Below, one piece after another: positions 44,320 to 53,438 of a stretch of DNA of 64,000 nt. This DNA comes from Frigoriflavimonas asaccharolytica (GTDB lineage Bacteria; Bacteroidota; Bacteroidia; Flavobacteriales; Weeksellaceae). The notes under the pieces were generated by a model. It made no database searches, was not told the origin of the DNA, and worked only from the letters and a program-made list of their open reading frames with translations. Within the stretch, counting starts at the first letter, position 1, and each line of letters begins with the position of its first letter. The stretch covers positions 142,746 through 206,745 of the forward strand of contig NZ_JABSNO010000003.1 of the NCBI RefSeq assembly GCF_013294015.1, written 5' to 3'. The translations under genes and the position numbers were made by a program.

Positions 44320-45042
44320 ATGAAAACAACTGATTACATTGCAAATACTATCAATCGCCTTCCTAAAGGTTATGTCTTCACGTATGATGATTTTCAAAAA
44401 GAGGTCAATAACAAAGAAGCCATTATCAAAGCATTGAATAGAATGGCGGTTTCTGGAAAGATTGAAAAAATTTCAAAGGGTAAATATTATAAACCAGAGA
44501 AAACTGTTTTCGGAAATTTAGAACCTTCACAAAGACAGATTGTGAAAGATTTACTTGAAGATAACGGAAAGGTTGTTGGTTACCTAACAGGATTGAGTAT
44601 TTATAACCAATTGGGATTTACAAGTCAAGTAAGCAATACCATTCAAATTGGTAAAAATGAAATCCGACCACAATTTGAGCGAGGAAGATATTCTATCTCT
44701 TTCGTAAAGCAGAAAAACACAATTAACAAAGAGAATATTCCTTCTTTACAATTGCTTGATGTTCTACGATTTATTACTAAAATTCCCGATTCAACTATTG
44801 AAAATACAATCAAAAGATTTATTGAACTTTTAAAGAATAAGGAGTCCAAAGAAATTTCTAATTTGCAGCGGCTCGCCTTGAAATACCAACCTTCTGTGCG
44901 GGCATTATTGGGTGCAATATTGGAGCAGGTTAATTTGGATGACATAGAGATATTAAAAAAGTCACTTAATCCAATTACAAAATATAATTTCAAAGGAGCG
45001 GATAAAGTTCTTACTACAAGTGAAAAATGGAATATTAGATGA
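44320..45042 (+). CDS. AbiEi-type antitoxin/autoregulator (DUF6088 family)
   Basis: 240 aa. The N-terminal winged helix KGYVFTYDDFQKEVNNKEAIIKALNRM with the wing GKIEKISKGKYYKPE is the DNA-binding domain of AbiEi-like proteins; the rest is an alpha/beta domain including GYLTGLSIYNQLGFTSQ. In type IV toxin-antitoxin systems AbiEi opposes the toxin and represses the operon. An inverted repeat at the promoter supports autoregulation here. The stop overlaps the toxin start by four bases (ATGA), giving coupled translation. Confidence 0.88.
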   Translation: MKTTDYIANTINRLPKGYVFTYDDFQKEVNNKEAIIKALNRMAVSGKIEKISKGKYYKPEKTVFGNLEPSQRQIVKDLLEDNGKVVGYLTGLSIYNQLGFTSQVSNTIQIGKNEIRPQFERGRYSISFVKQKNTINKENIPSLQLLDVLRFITKIPDSTIENTIKRFIELLKNKESKEISNLQRLALKYQPSVRALLGAILEQVNLDDIEILKKSLNPITKYNFKGADKVLTTSEKWNIR

Positions 45043-46010
45043 AGTTGCACGAAAATAAAACCCTTTTTAATCAAGCAGTTCGGTTCACTGCACAAGAATT
45101 AGGCATTCTTGATATTTATGTAGAGAAAGATTATTGGGTAACATTTGCTTTAAAAATAATTTTCAGCAGTGAAGTTGCTGAATACACCATATTTAAAGGT
45201 GGAACAGCCTTGTCAAAATGCTATGGAATTATAGAAAGGTTTTCTGAAGATATTGATTTGGTAGTCGTGAAATCTTCCGAAGATTCTGGAAATCAATTAA
45301 AAATAAAAACTAAAAAAATATCCCAAGTTTTAAATCCTTATTTCCCAGAAATTGAAATCGAAGGAATTACTCAAAAGATGGGAATGAATAGAAAAACAGC
45401 ACATTCTTATGCAAAAGAATTTACTGGAGAATACGGGCAGGTTCGAGATACAATTATCGTTGAAGCATCTTGGTTAGGTTATTTTGAACCTAATGAAGAA
45501 AAGGAAATTAAAACTTTAATAGCAGAAATGATGTTGAAAACTAACCAAACTCAATTGATCAGTGAATACGGTTTAGAACCATTTAAAGTTTCAGTCTTAA
45601 TGCCAACAAGAACATTGTGTGAGAAAATAATGAGTATCGTTCGATTCTCTTATTCAGAAGATGCAATTTCAGATTTAAAAAGCAAAGTGAGACATATTTA
45701 CGACATCCACCAATTATTAAACTTGCCTGAAATATTAGACTTTTTCAATTCCAAAAAATTTGATGAAATGCTTTTGAAAGTGGCGCAAGATGATATTGTG
45801 AGTTATAAAAGTAATAACGAATGGTTGAAAAATCATCCTAAAAATGCTTTGGTATTCGCTGATAGAATTAAAGTATGGAAGGAAATTGAGCCAGTTTATA
45901 ACCAAGATTTCGGAAAACTGGTTTACGGAGAATTGCCAGATTCGGAAAAAATGTTAGAAACACTCGAAAAAGTAAATGATAGATTACAAAATATTGTTTG
46001 GGATTTATAA
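45039..46010 (+). CDS. AbiEii/AbiGii-family nucleotidyltransferase toxin
   Basis: 323 aa. The nucleotidyltransferase signature is clear: YTIFKGGTALSKCYGII followed by ERFSEDIDLVV (the Gly-Gly...Asp-x-Asp pattern, residues 50-75). A later PTRTLCEKIMSIVRFS and KVRHIYDIHQLL are also typical. Family toxins add nucleotides to tRNA acceptor ends or otherwise block translation, causing growth arrest on phage infection. The four-base overlap with the antitoxin gene keeps the ratio fixed. It is followed after 26 bp by hsdM. Confidence 0.9.
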   Translation: MKLHENKTLFNQAVRFTAQELGILDIYVEKDYWVTFALKIIFSSEVAEYTIFKGGTALSKCYGIIERFSEDIDLVVVKSSEDSGNQLKIKTKKISQVLNPYFPEIEIEGITQKMGMNRKTAHSYAKEFTGEYGQVRDTIIVEASWLGYFEPNEEKEIKTLIAEMMLKTNQTQLISEYGLEPFKVSVLMPTRTLCEKIMSIVRFSYSEDAISDLKSKVRHIYDIHQLLNLPEILDFFNSKKFDEMLLKVAQDDIVSYKSNNEWLKNHPKNALVFADRIKVWKEIEPVYNQDFGKLVYGELPDSEKMLETLEKVNDRLQNIVWDL

Positions 46011-46036
46011 TTAAAGTAGATTAAGAAAAGAGAAGT

Positions 46037-48148
46037 ATGACAAACGAACAAATCAAAAAATTAGAAAAAGACCTTTGGGATTCTGCCAATTCGCTACGTG
46101 CTTATGGCGGATTAAAAGCTGCAGATTATGCAGTTCCCGTTTTAGGATTAATTTTTCTACGTTTTGCGGATAATAAATATTCCCATTTTGAAGCCGAAAT
46201 ACTTCAGGAATTTAATGCTGAAAAAGGAACTCGATTAGAAAGAAGCATAGAATCTATTGCCTTATCAAAATGTGGTTTTTATCTGCCCGAATATGCGAGA
46301 TACGATTATCTTTTAGCTTTACCAGAAGACCAAAGTTTAGCAAAGAAACTGCGCGAAGCGATGGAAGGTATTGAAAAACACCAAGACGAAAAATTTCAAG
46401 ATGTGTTGCCAAAAGAAGCTTATTTTGATATTGAAAAAAAGAAAGCGGACATTTTACCGCAATTGCTGAAAACATTTTCTGACATTCCGAAAGATGCAAC
46501 TGGAGATATTTTCGGAAAAATTTACGAATTCTTCCTGGGAGAATTTGCCATGAGCGAAGGACAAAAAGGTGGAGAGTTTTTTACCCCAACTTCGGTCGTT
46601 CGTTTTATAGTAGAAGTGATAGAACCTTATGCTGGAAAAATCTATGATCCTGCATGTGGTTCCGGCGGTATGTTTGTGCAAAGTGCGCATTTTGTGCAAC
46701 AAGCCAATCACGACCTCAATGACATTTATGTTTACGGACAAGAATATATGGGCGAAACGGCACGTTTGGCAAAAATGAACTTAATGGTCAACAATATTCG
46801 TGGTGAAATTACCGAAACCAATTCCTACGAAAACGATCCTTATGAAGGTTTAGGAAAGTTCGATTTCGTAATGGCTAATCCACCATTTAATGTAAAATCT
46901 GTAAAAGAAAGCACCGTAAAAAACGACGAACGTTTCTACAAATACGGCTTACCAAAAAACAAAGGCAAAAACACCAACGACAGCATTACCGATGCCAATT
47001 ATCTTTGGATTTCTTTATTTGCAACCTCGCTTAACGAAAATGGAAGAGCAGGTTTTGTAATGCCCAATTCTGCTTCGGATGCCAGTAATTCTGAATACGA
47101 AATCCGTAAAAAAGTAGTAGATAGTGGTATTGTAGATTGCATGGTTTCTATGCCTTCTAATATGTTTCTCACGGTAACTTTGCCGGCAACACTTTGGTTT
47201 TTTGATAAGCAGAAAGCAAATACCGAGCGAAAAGACAAAATTCTTTTTATTGATGCCCGAAATACTTACCATCAAATAGACCGTGCTCATAGAGAATGGA
47301 AAGAAGAACACATTCAAAATCTCACAGCAATTGTGCGTTTGTACCGTGGTGAAAATGAAAGGTATTTAGCATTAGTAGAACGTTATATTTTGCAAACTTT
47401 AGATACCAGCGAAAATATTCCCGAAAGTTTTGCGGCATATCAAACTATTTTAAAAAGAAGCATTACCAATTTGCAACAGTATGCAAAAGATAGTAAAGCG
47501 AAACATAAACCCGAAGCTTATAAGAAATTGACAGAAAGTGGTTTGCTACAAAACATAGAAAATTTATCATTTCCCGTCATTGCACTTCCTGTCATTGCGA
47601 GGAATAGCGCCATCTCAACCAACGAGCAACAACTTTCTTACACCAAAGCTTTAGCAGATTATATTTCTCAATTGCAAGAATTAGAAACTAATTTAAAAGC
47701 CAATAAAGACAGTTTGCTGGAAATTTTAGCAGTTGCAGACAAACAATTGAAAGTAAAAGCAGATAAAGATTGGAATGTTTTGGGCTTAAACCAAGCAAAA
47801 GAGATAGACGAGTTGCACCAAAATTTTAAAAGTAGCATTGAAGAAGTTGCTTATTTCCATAATAATATAGATTGGCTACAAAGCCGTTTCCCAGAAGCGA
47901 AATATGCAGATGTGGTTGGTTTGTGCAAAGTTGCCGATAAAAACACTGAACTTATTGAGCAAGATTATTCTCTAAATGCAAGTAGGTATGTTGGTGTTGA
48001 AATTGAGGGCGATGATTTAAGCAAAGATATGTTCTTGCAATCGCTAATTAAAAAGAAAGATTTACTATTTCAATTAAATTTGAATGATGTTAAGAAAACA
48101 CAAGAAATCGAAAAACAACTATTATTTTTAATCGATGAATTGGGATAA
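46037..48148 (+). CDS. hsdM: type I restriction-modification methyltransferase subunit
   Basis: 703 aa. The HsdM N-terminal helical domain (LWDSANSLRAYGG... PVLGLIFLRFADNKY) precedes the N6-adenine methyltransferase with motif I YDPACGSGGMF near residue 205 and motif IV FVMANPPFNV near 278. The C-terminal 200 residues are helical and longer than in E. coli HsdM. At residues about 512-532 the peptide FPVIALPVIARNSAIS is out of character: its DNA (47571-47620) holds two copies of GTCATTGC and GCGAGGAATAGCG, like a widespread palindromic genomic repeat, inserted in frame. It overlaps hsdS by 14 bp. Confidence 0.93.
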   Translation: MTNEQIKKLEKDLWDSANSLRAYGGLKAADYAVPVLGLIFLRFADNKYSHFEAEILQEFNAEKGTRLERSIESIALSKCGFYLPEYARYDYLLALPEDQSLAKKLREAMEGIEKHQDEKFQDVLPKEAYFDIEKKKADILPQLLKTFSDIPKDATGDIFGKIYEFFLGEFAMSEGQKGGEFFTPTSVVRFIVEVIEPYAGKIYDPACGSGGMFVQSAHFVQQANHDLNDIYVYGQEYMGETARLAKMNLMVNNIRGEITETNSYENDPYEGLGKFDFVMANPPFNVKSVKESTVKNDERFYKYGLPKNKGKNTNDSITDANYLWISLFATSLNENGRAGFVMPNSASDASNSEYEIRKKVVDSGIVDCMVSMPSNMFLTVTLPATLWFFDKQKANTERKDKILFIDARNTYHQIDRAHREWKEEHIQNLTAIVRLYRGENERYLALVERYILQTLDTSENIPESFAAYQTILKRSITNLQQYAKDSKAKHKPEAYKKLTESGLLQNIENLSFPVIALPVIARNSAISTNEQQLSYTKALADYISQLQELETNLKANKDSLLEILAVADKQLKVKADKDWNVLGLNQAKEIDELHQNFKSSIEEVAYFHNNIDWLQSRFPEAKYADVVGLCKVADKNTELIEQDYSLNASRYVGVEIEGDDLSKDMFLQSLIKKKDLLFQLNLNDVKKTQEIEKQLLFLIDELG
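47571..47620 (+). repeat. in-frame repeat fragment inside hsdM
   Basis: CGTCATTGCA (47575-47584) and TGTCATTGCG (47590-47599) followed by AGGAATAGCG. GTCATTGCGAGG is the core of dispersed palindromic repeats seen in many bacterial genomes. Here it is read through in the hsdM frame. Identification is by memory of the motif. Confidence 0.45.
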
Positions 48149-49442
48149 AAAAACACTTGGCGAAATATATAAAATTGAAAAAGGTTCAGTACAAACAGGA
48201 CCTTTTGGATCTCAACTTCATGAATCAGATTATAAGCAATCTGGTGTTCCTGTAATTATGCCAAAGGATATAAAAAATGATAAACTTGATTTGTCAAATA
48301 TTGCATTTATTTCAGACGATGATGCCAAAAGACTTTCGCAGCATATTGTTAAAAAAAATGATATTGTATGTCCAAGACGAGGTGAAATAGGAAAAAGAAT
48401 TATTATTGATGATGATAATGTTGGTGCTTTTTGTGGGACAGGATGTATTCGATTGAGAGGTTCGGGCTCAATACTCAATCAAGAATTTTTGTTTTATTTT
48501 TTGAAGCAGCCTACAGTTGTGAAATGGATAGAAAATCAAGCAATTGGTGCTACAATGATGAATCTTAATACCTCTATTTTAAAAAGTATTCCAATTAAAT
48601 ATCCGAAAATAGATTCCCAAAAAAATATTGTGAAAATTCTATCTTCTTACGATGAATTAATAGATAACAACAAACAACGCATTTCGCTATTAGAAGAAAT
48701 GGCAGAAGAAATCTACAAAGAATGGTTTGTGCGGTTGCGTTTTCCGGGTTATGAAAATACCAAAATTGCAGATGGTTTGCCGGAAGGTTGGGAGAAAAAA
48801 CCAGTTGATGAATTCAAATCTTTTAGTATGTCAAAAGCCAAACTGAAAAAATTTAATGGTACAAAAACATATTTAGCAACAGCCGATGTAATTGAAATTA
48901 ATATTACAGGAAGCGGTGAAATTATTGATTGGGAAAATAAACCATCCAGAGCTCAATTACTTCCAGAATTAAATTCTGTCTTTTTTGCAAGAATGAGTAA
49001 TACTTACAAAGTTTTAGTTTTTTGTAAATCAAATCAAGAACTTGTAGATGAATTAGCACTAACAAGTGGTTTTTTAGGTTTAAAAGCAATTAATGAAGAA
49101 TCATTACCCTATTTATTTTGGTTAATAAAAAGCAATACATTTCATAATTACAAAGATGTATTTTCAAATGGAGCAACTCAAGTTTCATTAACAAATGATG
49201 GATTTCATAAAATTAAATTGATTGAGCCATCTTTGGATGTAATAGAAAAATTTGGTAAAACAACTTTGGCTTTTTTAAGTGAAATAATTACGCTCAACAA
49301 AAAAAACCAACTTTTACAAGAAACCCGAGATTTACTATTGCCAAGATTAATAAGTGGTAAGTTGAGTGTGGAGCATTTAGTGGAAAAAGAAGAACTGATG
49401 ATGGTTGCAGAAGAGAGAGCGGAATATAAAAAGGTAAAGTAA
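48135..49442 (+). CDS. hsdS: type I restriction-modification specificity subunit
   Basis: 435 aa with two target-recognition domains. The first begins KTLGEIYKIEKGSVQTGPFGSQLHESDY and ends in the conserved helix ILSSYDELIDNNKQRISLLEEMAEEIYKEWFVRLRFPGYE; the second starts near residue 215 (LPEGWEKKPVDEF) and ends LNKKNQLLQETRDLLLPRLISGKLSVE. Together they define a bipartite recognition site that cannot be read from sequence. Start overlaps the hsdM end by 14 bp; the helicase gene begins 5 bp after its stop. Confidence 0.93.
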   Translation: MNWDKKTLGEIYKIEKGSVQTGPFGSQLHESDYKQSGVPVIMPKDIKNDKLDLSNIAFISDDDAKRLSQHIVKKNDIVCPRRGEIGKRIIIDDDNVGAFCGTGCIRLRGSGSILNQEFLFYFLKQPTVVKWIENQAIGATMMNLNTSILKSIPIKYPKIDSQKNIVKILSSYDELIDNNKQRISLLEEMAEEIYKEWFVRLRFPGYENTKIADGLPEGWEKKPVDEFKSFSMSKAKLKKFNGTKTYLATADVIEINITGSGEIIDWENKPSRAQLLPELNSVFFARMSNTYKVLVFCKSNQELVDELALTSGFLGLKAINEESLPYLFWLIKSNTFHNYKDVFSNGATQVSLTNDGFHKIKLIEPSLDVIEKFGKTTLAFLSEIITLNKKNQLLQETRDLLLPRLISGKLSVEHLVEKEELMMVAEERAEYKKVK

Positions 49443-49447
49443 AACTT

Positions 49448-52400
49448 ATGGCAAATTACAACTTAAATAATCCCTACGATTTGGATACTATGCGTTTAAA
49501 CTTTGACGATTTTTCTGCTGAAGAATGGGATGATTATATTGTATTAGCCAAAGAAAAGAAAATAGAATATAAAAGTGTTGGTGTCTTGATGGATGCTCGT
49601 AAAAAAGCAGGGCTTTCAAAATATTTTAACGACAGATTGATAAAATGGGCGTTAAACATTGTCGATCAATTAGATTCTATGTCCGATGATGATGAAAAAA
49701 ATGAAAAAGCCATTGAACTTTTTGAGAGCGATACTTTCAATATGCCAGTTTCTCACGCCACTTTTCGTGTAGCATGGCATGATAACAAATGGAACGGAAG
49801 TATTTGCAATAATCCAGAAAACAATACTTTTTGTAATGGTTTTCATTCTTTACTTTCTGAACGTATAAGAAAAAGGAAGGATGAACACATGGCAGAAGAA
49901 ATTGCTAATAAAGGGAGAAAATTGAGCGAAATAGATTATTTGCCGCCTTGTTTTTGGTCAATTAATTTATTTGGAAGCGAAGCTGTAAAAGTGAAACATG
50001 ATAATCCTGCTGCATCGAATCTCGCATTGATAGAAGAAGAGTTGCCAAAAAATTCGATGTTGAGTTGGCCATTTTCTGTTTCATTTACCAGAACTAAAAA
50101 AGAACAAACAGAAAGTGGTGCATATCCAAAAAATTTGGAAGAAGTTAGAATCCCAAGATTCAATGCAAAACTACATGAAGGCAAGAGTATTGCATTTATG
50201 TATGCTAAATTTAGCAACCCAATTACAGAAGAAGAGCAGCAATATTTGGTGGTTGGTGCAGGAATTATAGACAGTAAGGAAAAAGCATCAGAGATTAAAC
50301 ATTTTGGTCCAGAAGAAGTAATAGAAGAGATAAAAAAAAGACCGCAAAGTAATTTTAAATACAGAAATTTCCCAAGTATGAATTGGGCAATGCGTTTCTC
50401 TTTTGATGATTATACTTCCATTAGAATGCCATACCATGAATACTTGGAAGAAGCAGATAAATTAGACGACGAAGCAAAAGATACTTTTCTTGATAACATA
50501 AAAGTTGCGATAACAGAACCAGAATTAGAATGGTGTTTTAAGTATGTTGCAATGGATATTGGTGATGATGAAGCCATCTATATATTGACAAAGATGCGAA
50601 AAGCATTATTGACTTGTAAAGATGATGGCGTTGTTGCGCGAGCAGAAATGCTGGAAAAAATAGAAAAAATTGATAATTTATTAGAATTTGCATGGTCTTC
50701 CAGATCATATTTTCCGGGATTTGCCAGTTTGTCAAGAGTACTGCTGAATAAAGAACAAGAACCAATATTTGAGTTAGATGGATTTTACAATGATTTTAAA
50801 GAAGATACTGAAGAACCAGATATTGAGTTAGAAAAAATAATTCTTGATGTTAATAGCAATGTAAACTTTAAAAGATATTCTAAATCAATTAATGAATTAA
50901 AAGATAGATTAGAACAACGACATATTAGTATTAAGCAATTCCTTACGTTGTCTATGCTTAACCTGAAACCGTTTCAATTCTCAAGGGTGCTTTCTGGAAA
51001 ATTAAAATTACCTGATAAATGGATTAGAAATTTTGATGACGATGTAAAAAGTTCAACAAAGTTGATTGATATTATTGCAAATCCTTATTTACTTTACGAA
51101 GATTATGAATATTGGCAAGATTCTCACGATGATGTATATGGTGAGGAATTAGATGCGCCAATTGATCTATTTAAGATTGATATTGCATTTTTTCCGCATA
51201 CACAATTTAAACAAAGAATTGAATTGCAGAGAACAATGAGTTTTAGCGATAAGCGAAGAATTAGAGCTGTTGTTTTAAGACATTTGAATACGCTTGAAAA
51301 TTCTGGAGATTGCTTTACAGATGCTAAAAACTTGCAAAATGCAATTAAATCTTATCCATTGTATTATGAATTAGGGAATGATTATCAATTTCCTGAAGAT
51401 CTATTTCATCCAGTAAATTCAGACTTATCTAATCATTTTCACGATGATTCTAAAAAAATAGTTTTGGTTGAAGCAAATGAGACCACCTATTTTTACTTGT
51501 CAAAAGTTTATAATGCTGAGAAAAACATAGAAGAGAAACTTAAGACCTTGCTTAGAGCAAATGATAATAAGGAACAATTTCCAAAGGTTGATGATTATAT
51601 TAAAAATTCAGTTGATAAGCTGAAGGAAATAATAGGAAATAGTTTTGAGGAAGAGTTATTCAAATCTGAGAGACAAAAATTATTTAAAAATGTATTTAAA
51701 AAGAGATTCTTTATCATTTCCGGTAGCGCAGGAAGTGGTAAATCTTATGAGATTTTAAAAATTATAAGCCATTTAGAAGAAAATGAAAATCAAAAATATT
51801 TGTTGCTTGCACCAACTGGAAAAGCAGCATTAAGATTAAACAATGATGCCGATCATAAAAACATCACTGCTTCTACTATTGACAAGTTTATAAGCGATGT
51901 CAAGAATAAAAAAATTAAAGTTTCAGAATTAAAAGACTACAAAAATGTAATTATCGATGAAACTTCAATGGTAGATTTATTAAAATTTGAAAAACTATTA
52001 AATATATTTAATTTTAAAGAACCGTCTTTCAAACGACTGATTTTAATAGGCGATCCTAATCAATTACCAGCAATTGGTTATGGTAGATTATTAGCAGATT
52101 GTATTAGTTATTTAAGGACTCAAAATAAATACCATGATAATTACATTGAATTAGAGTCAAATTGCAGGTCTGAATTAAAAGAAAATGAAGTTCTAAAATT
52201 AGCATCGGCTTTTAAACAAGGTGGTGAATTTGATCCTAATTTACTTGCAAAGTTCAAAAATAAAGAAGCCAATATTTCAGAAGGATTCCATGCAAATTAT
52301 TGGACAACTAAAGAAGAACTCTACAATCAAATTGAAAAAGAATTTAATAGACTTACAAGTGAAGAAAATTTAGAAGGTACAAATGCCGAAAAACTAAATT

Positions 52401-53437
52401 CAATACTTGGGTTAGATGAAAAAGGCGAGTTAGATATAAATAATTTTAATATTGAAAATTTTCAAATCCTTAGTCCATACAATGGACAATTTTCAGGAAC
52501 CAGTAAAATCAATGATTACATACAGAGAATATTTAAAAAAGATATTAAATTAGAATTCAGTAAAGGACAATACAAAAAAGCAGATAAATTAATCAGAACC
52601 CAAAATTATTACGATAAAAAAGAATTGGTGCTTTCAAATGGTACAATGGGTTTTATTAATAATAAAAAAAATGAATCATTTTATTATGAAAATAGTGATG
52701 GAGTGGCAAATATCTCATTCTACAATATTCGAGCAAATGAAAAAGAAGCATTTGAATTAGCTTATGCAATATCAATTCACAAATCTCAAGGTAGTGGTTT
52801 TAATCATTTGTTTTTAGTATTGCCTGCACGTTTTGGTCTGTTATCGAAAGAATTGGTTTATACCGCATTGACAAGAACAAAGAAGACAATTACCTTATTT
52901 CTTCAAACCAATGATGAAAAGATTAATACCGTTCTGGAAATCGCACAAAGTAGATCAAAATCTGGCTCGAGATGGACAAGTTTAATGTTAGATAAACCAT
53001 TTAGATTTTATAATTTAGAACCTGAACCCAATGTTTATGTAGAATCGAGAGTTGAACTATTAATCTATCATTTACTTTTGAAAAAAAGAGATGAATTAGG
53101 TATTGATAATTTTAATTTTTCTTACGAATGTAAACCTATAATTAATGGTAAAGAAGTAAATATAAAAACAGATTTTACTATTTACGCAGGAAATAAACAA
53201 TGGTATTGGGAGCATTTAGGTTTGCTCGGTCAAAGTAAATACGAATGGACTTGGCAAAATTTAAAAAAGAAAACATATCAAGCTGCAGGAATCTGGGATC
53301 AGATTTTAACAACAGATGAAACAAATGGCATTAATCCAAGCAAAATTGAGGAATTAATTGACTTGATTGTTTCAGATAATGTAACAACAGAAGATAAACA
53401 CAATCAATATTCTAATCATCATTATTACCTAAGATAA
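49448..53437 (+). CDS. large RecD-like SF1 helicase with nuclease-like C-terminus inserted in the type I locus
   Basis: 1329 aa. Residues 1-740 are an unrecognised region with a distinctive block near residues 105-170 (RVAWHDNKWNGSICNNP, NTFCNGFHSLLSERI, DYLPPCFWS). The helicase core follows: Walker A ISGSAGSGKSYE near 760, Walker B VIIDETSMVD near 835, GDPNQLPAIGYG near 868, and motifs V/VI IHKSQGSGFNHLFL and YTALTRTKKT near 1110-1140, as in RecD/UvrD-type enzymes. Near residue 1240, TDFTIYAGNKQWYWEHLG resembles the degenerate PD-(D/E)XK end domain of some helicases. It is not part of a standard type I system; it sits between hsdS (5 bp) and hsdR (1 bp), so it is cotranslated with them and probably works with or beside the restriction complex. 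Confidence 0.85.
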   Translation: MANYNLNNPYDLDTMRLNFDDFSAEEWDDYIVLAKEKKIEYKSVGVLMDARKKAGLSKYFNDRLIKWALNIVDQLDSMSDDDEKNEKAIELFESDTFNMPVSHATFRVAWHDNKWNGSICNNPENNTFCNGFHSLLSERIRKRKDEHMAEEIANKGRKLSEIDYLPPCFWSINLFGSEAVKVKHDNPAASNLALIEEELPKNSMLSWPFSVSFTRTKKEQTESGAYPKNLEEVRIPRFNAKLHEGKSIAFMYAKFSNPITEEEQQYLVVGAGIIDSKEKASEIKHFGPEEVIEEIKKRPQSNFKYRNFPSMNWAMRFSFDDYTSIRMPYHEYLEEADKLDDEAKDTFLDNIKVAITEPELEWCFKYVAMDIGDDEAIYILTKMRKALLTCKDDGVVARAEMLEKIEKIDNLLEFAWSSRSYFPGFASLSRVLLNKEQEPIFELDGFYNDFKEDTEEPDIELEKIILDVNSNVNFKRYSKSINELKDRLEQRHISIKQFLTLSMLNLKPFQFSRVLSGKLKLPDKWIRNFDDDVKSSTKLIDIIANPYLLYEDYEYWQDSHDDVYGEELDAPIDLFKIDIAFFPHTQFKQRIELQRTMSFSDKRRIRAVVLRHLNTLENSGDCFTDAKNLQNAIKSYPLYYELGNDYQFPEDLFHPVNSDLSNHFHDDSKKIVLVEANETTYFYLSKVYNAEKNIEEKLKTLLRANDNKEQFPKVDDYIKNSVDKLKEIIGNSFEEELFKSERQKLFKNVFKKRFFIISGSAGSGKSYEILKIISHLEENENQKYLLLAPTGKAALRLNNDADHKNITASTIDKFISDVKNKKIKVSELKDYKNVIIDETSMVDLLKFEKLLNIFNFKEPSFKRLILIGDPNQLPAIGYGRLLADCISYLRTQNKYHDNYIELESNCRSELKENEVLKLASAFKQGGEFDPNLLAKFKNKEANISEGFHANYWTTKEELYNQIEKEFNRLTSEENLEGTNAEKLNSILGLDEKGELDINNFNIENFQILSPYNGQFSGTSKINDYIQRIFKKDIKLEFSKGQYKKADKLIRTQNYYDKKELVLSNGTMGFINNKKNESFYYENSDGVANISFYNIRANEKEAFELAYAISIHKSQGSGFNHLFLVLPARFGLLSKELVYTALTRTKKTITLFLQTNDEKINTVLEIAQSRSKSGSRWTSLMLDKPFRFYNLEPEPNVYVESRVELLIYHLLLKKRDELGIDNFNFSYECKPIINGKEVNIKTDFTIYAGNKQWYWEHLGLLGQSKYEWTWQNLKKKTYQAAGIWDQILTTDETNGINPSKIEELIDLIVSDNVTTEDKHNQYSNHHYYLR

Positions 53438-53438
53438 A

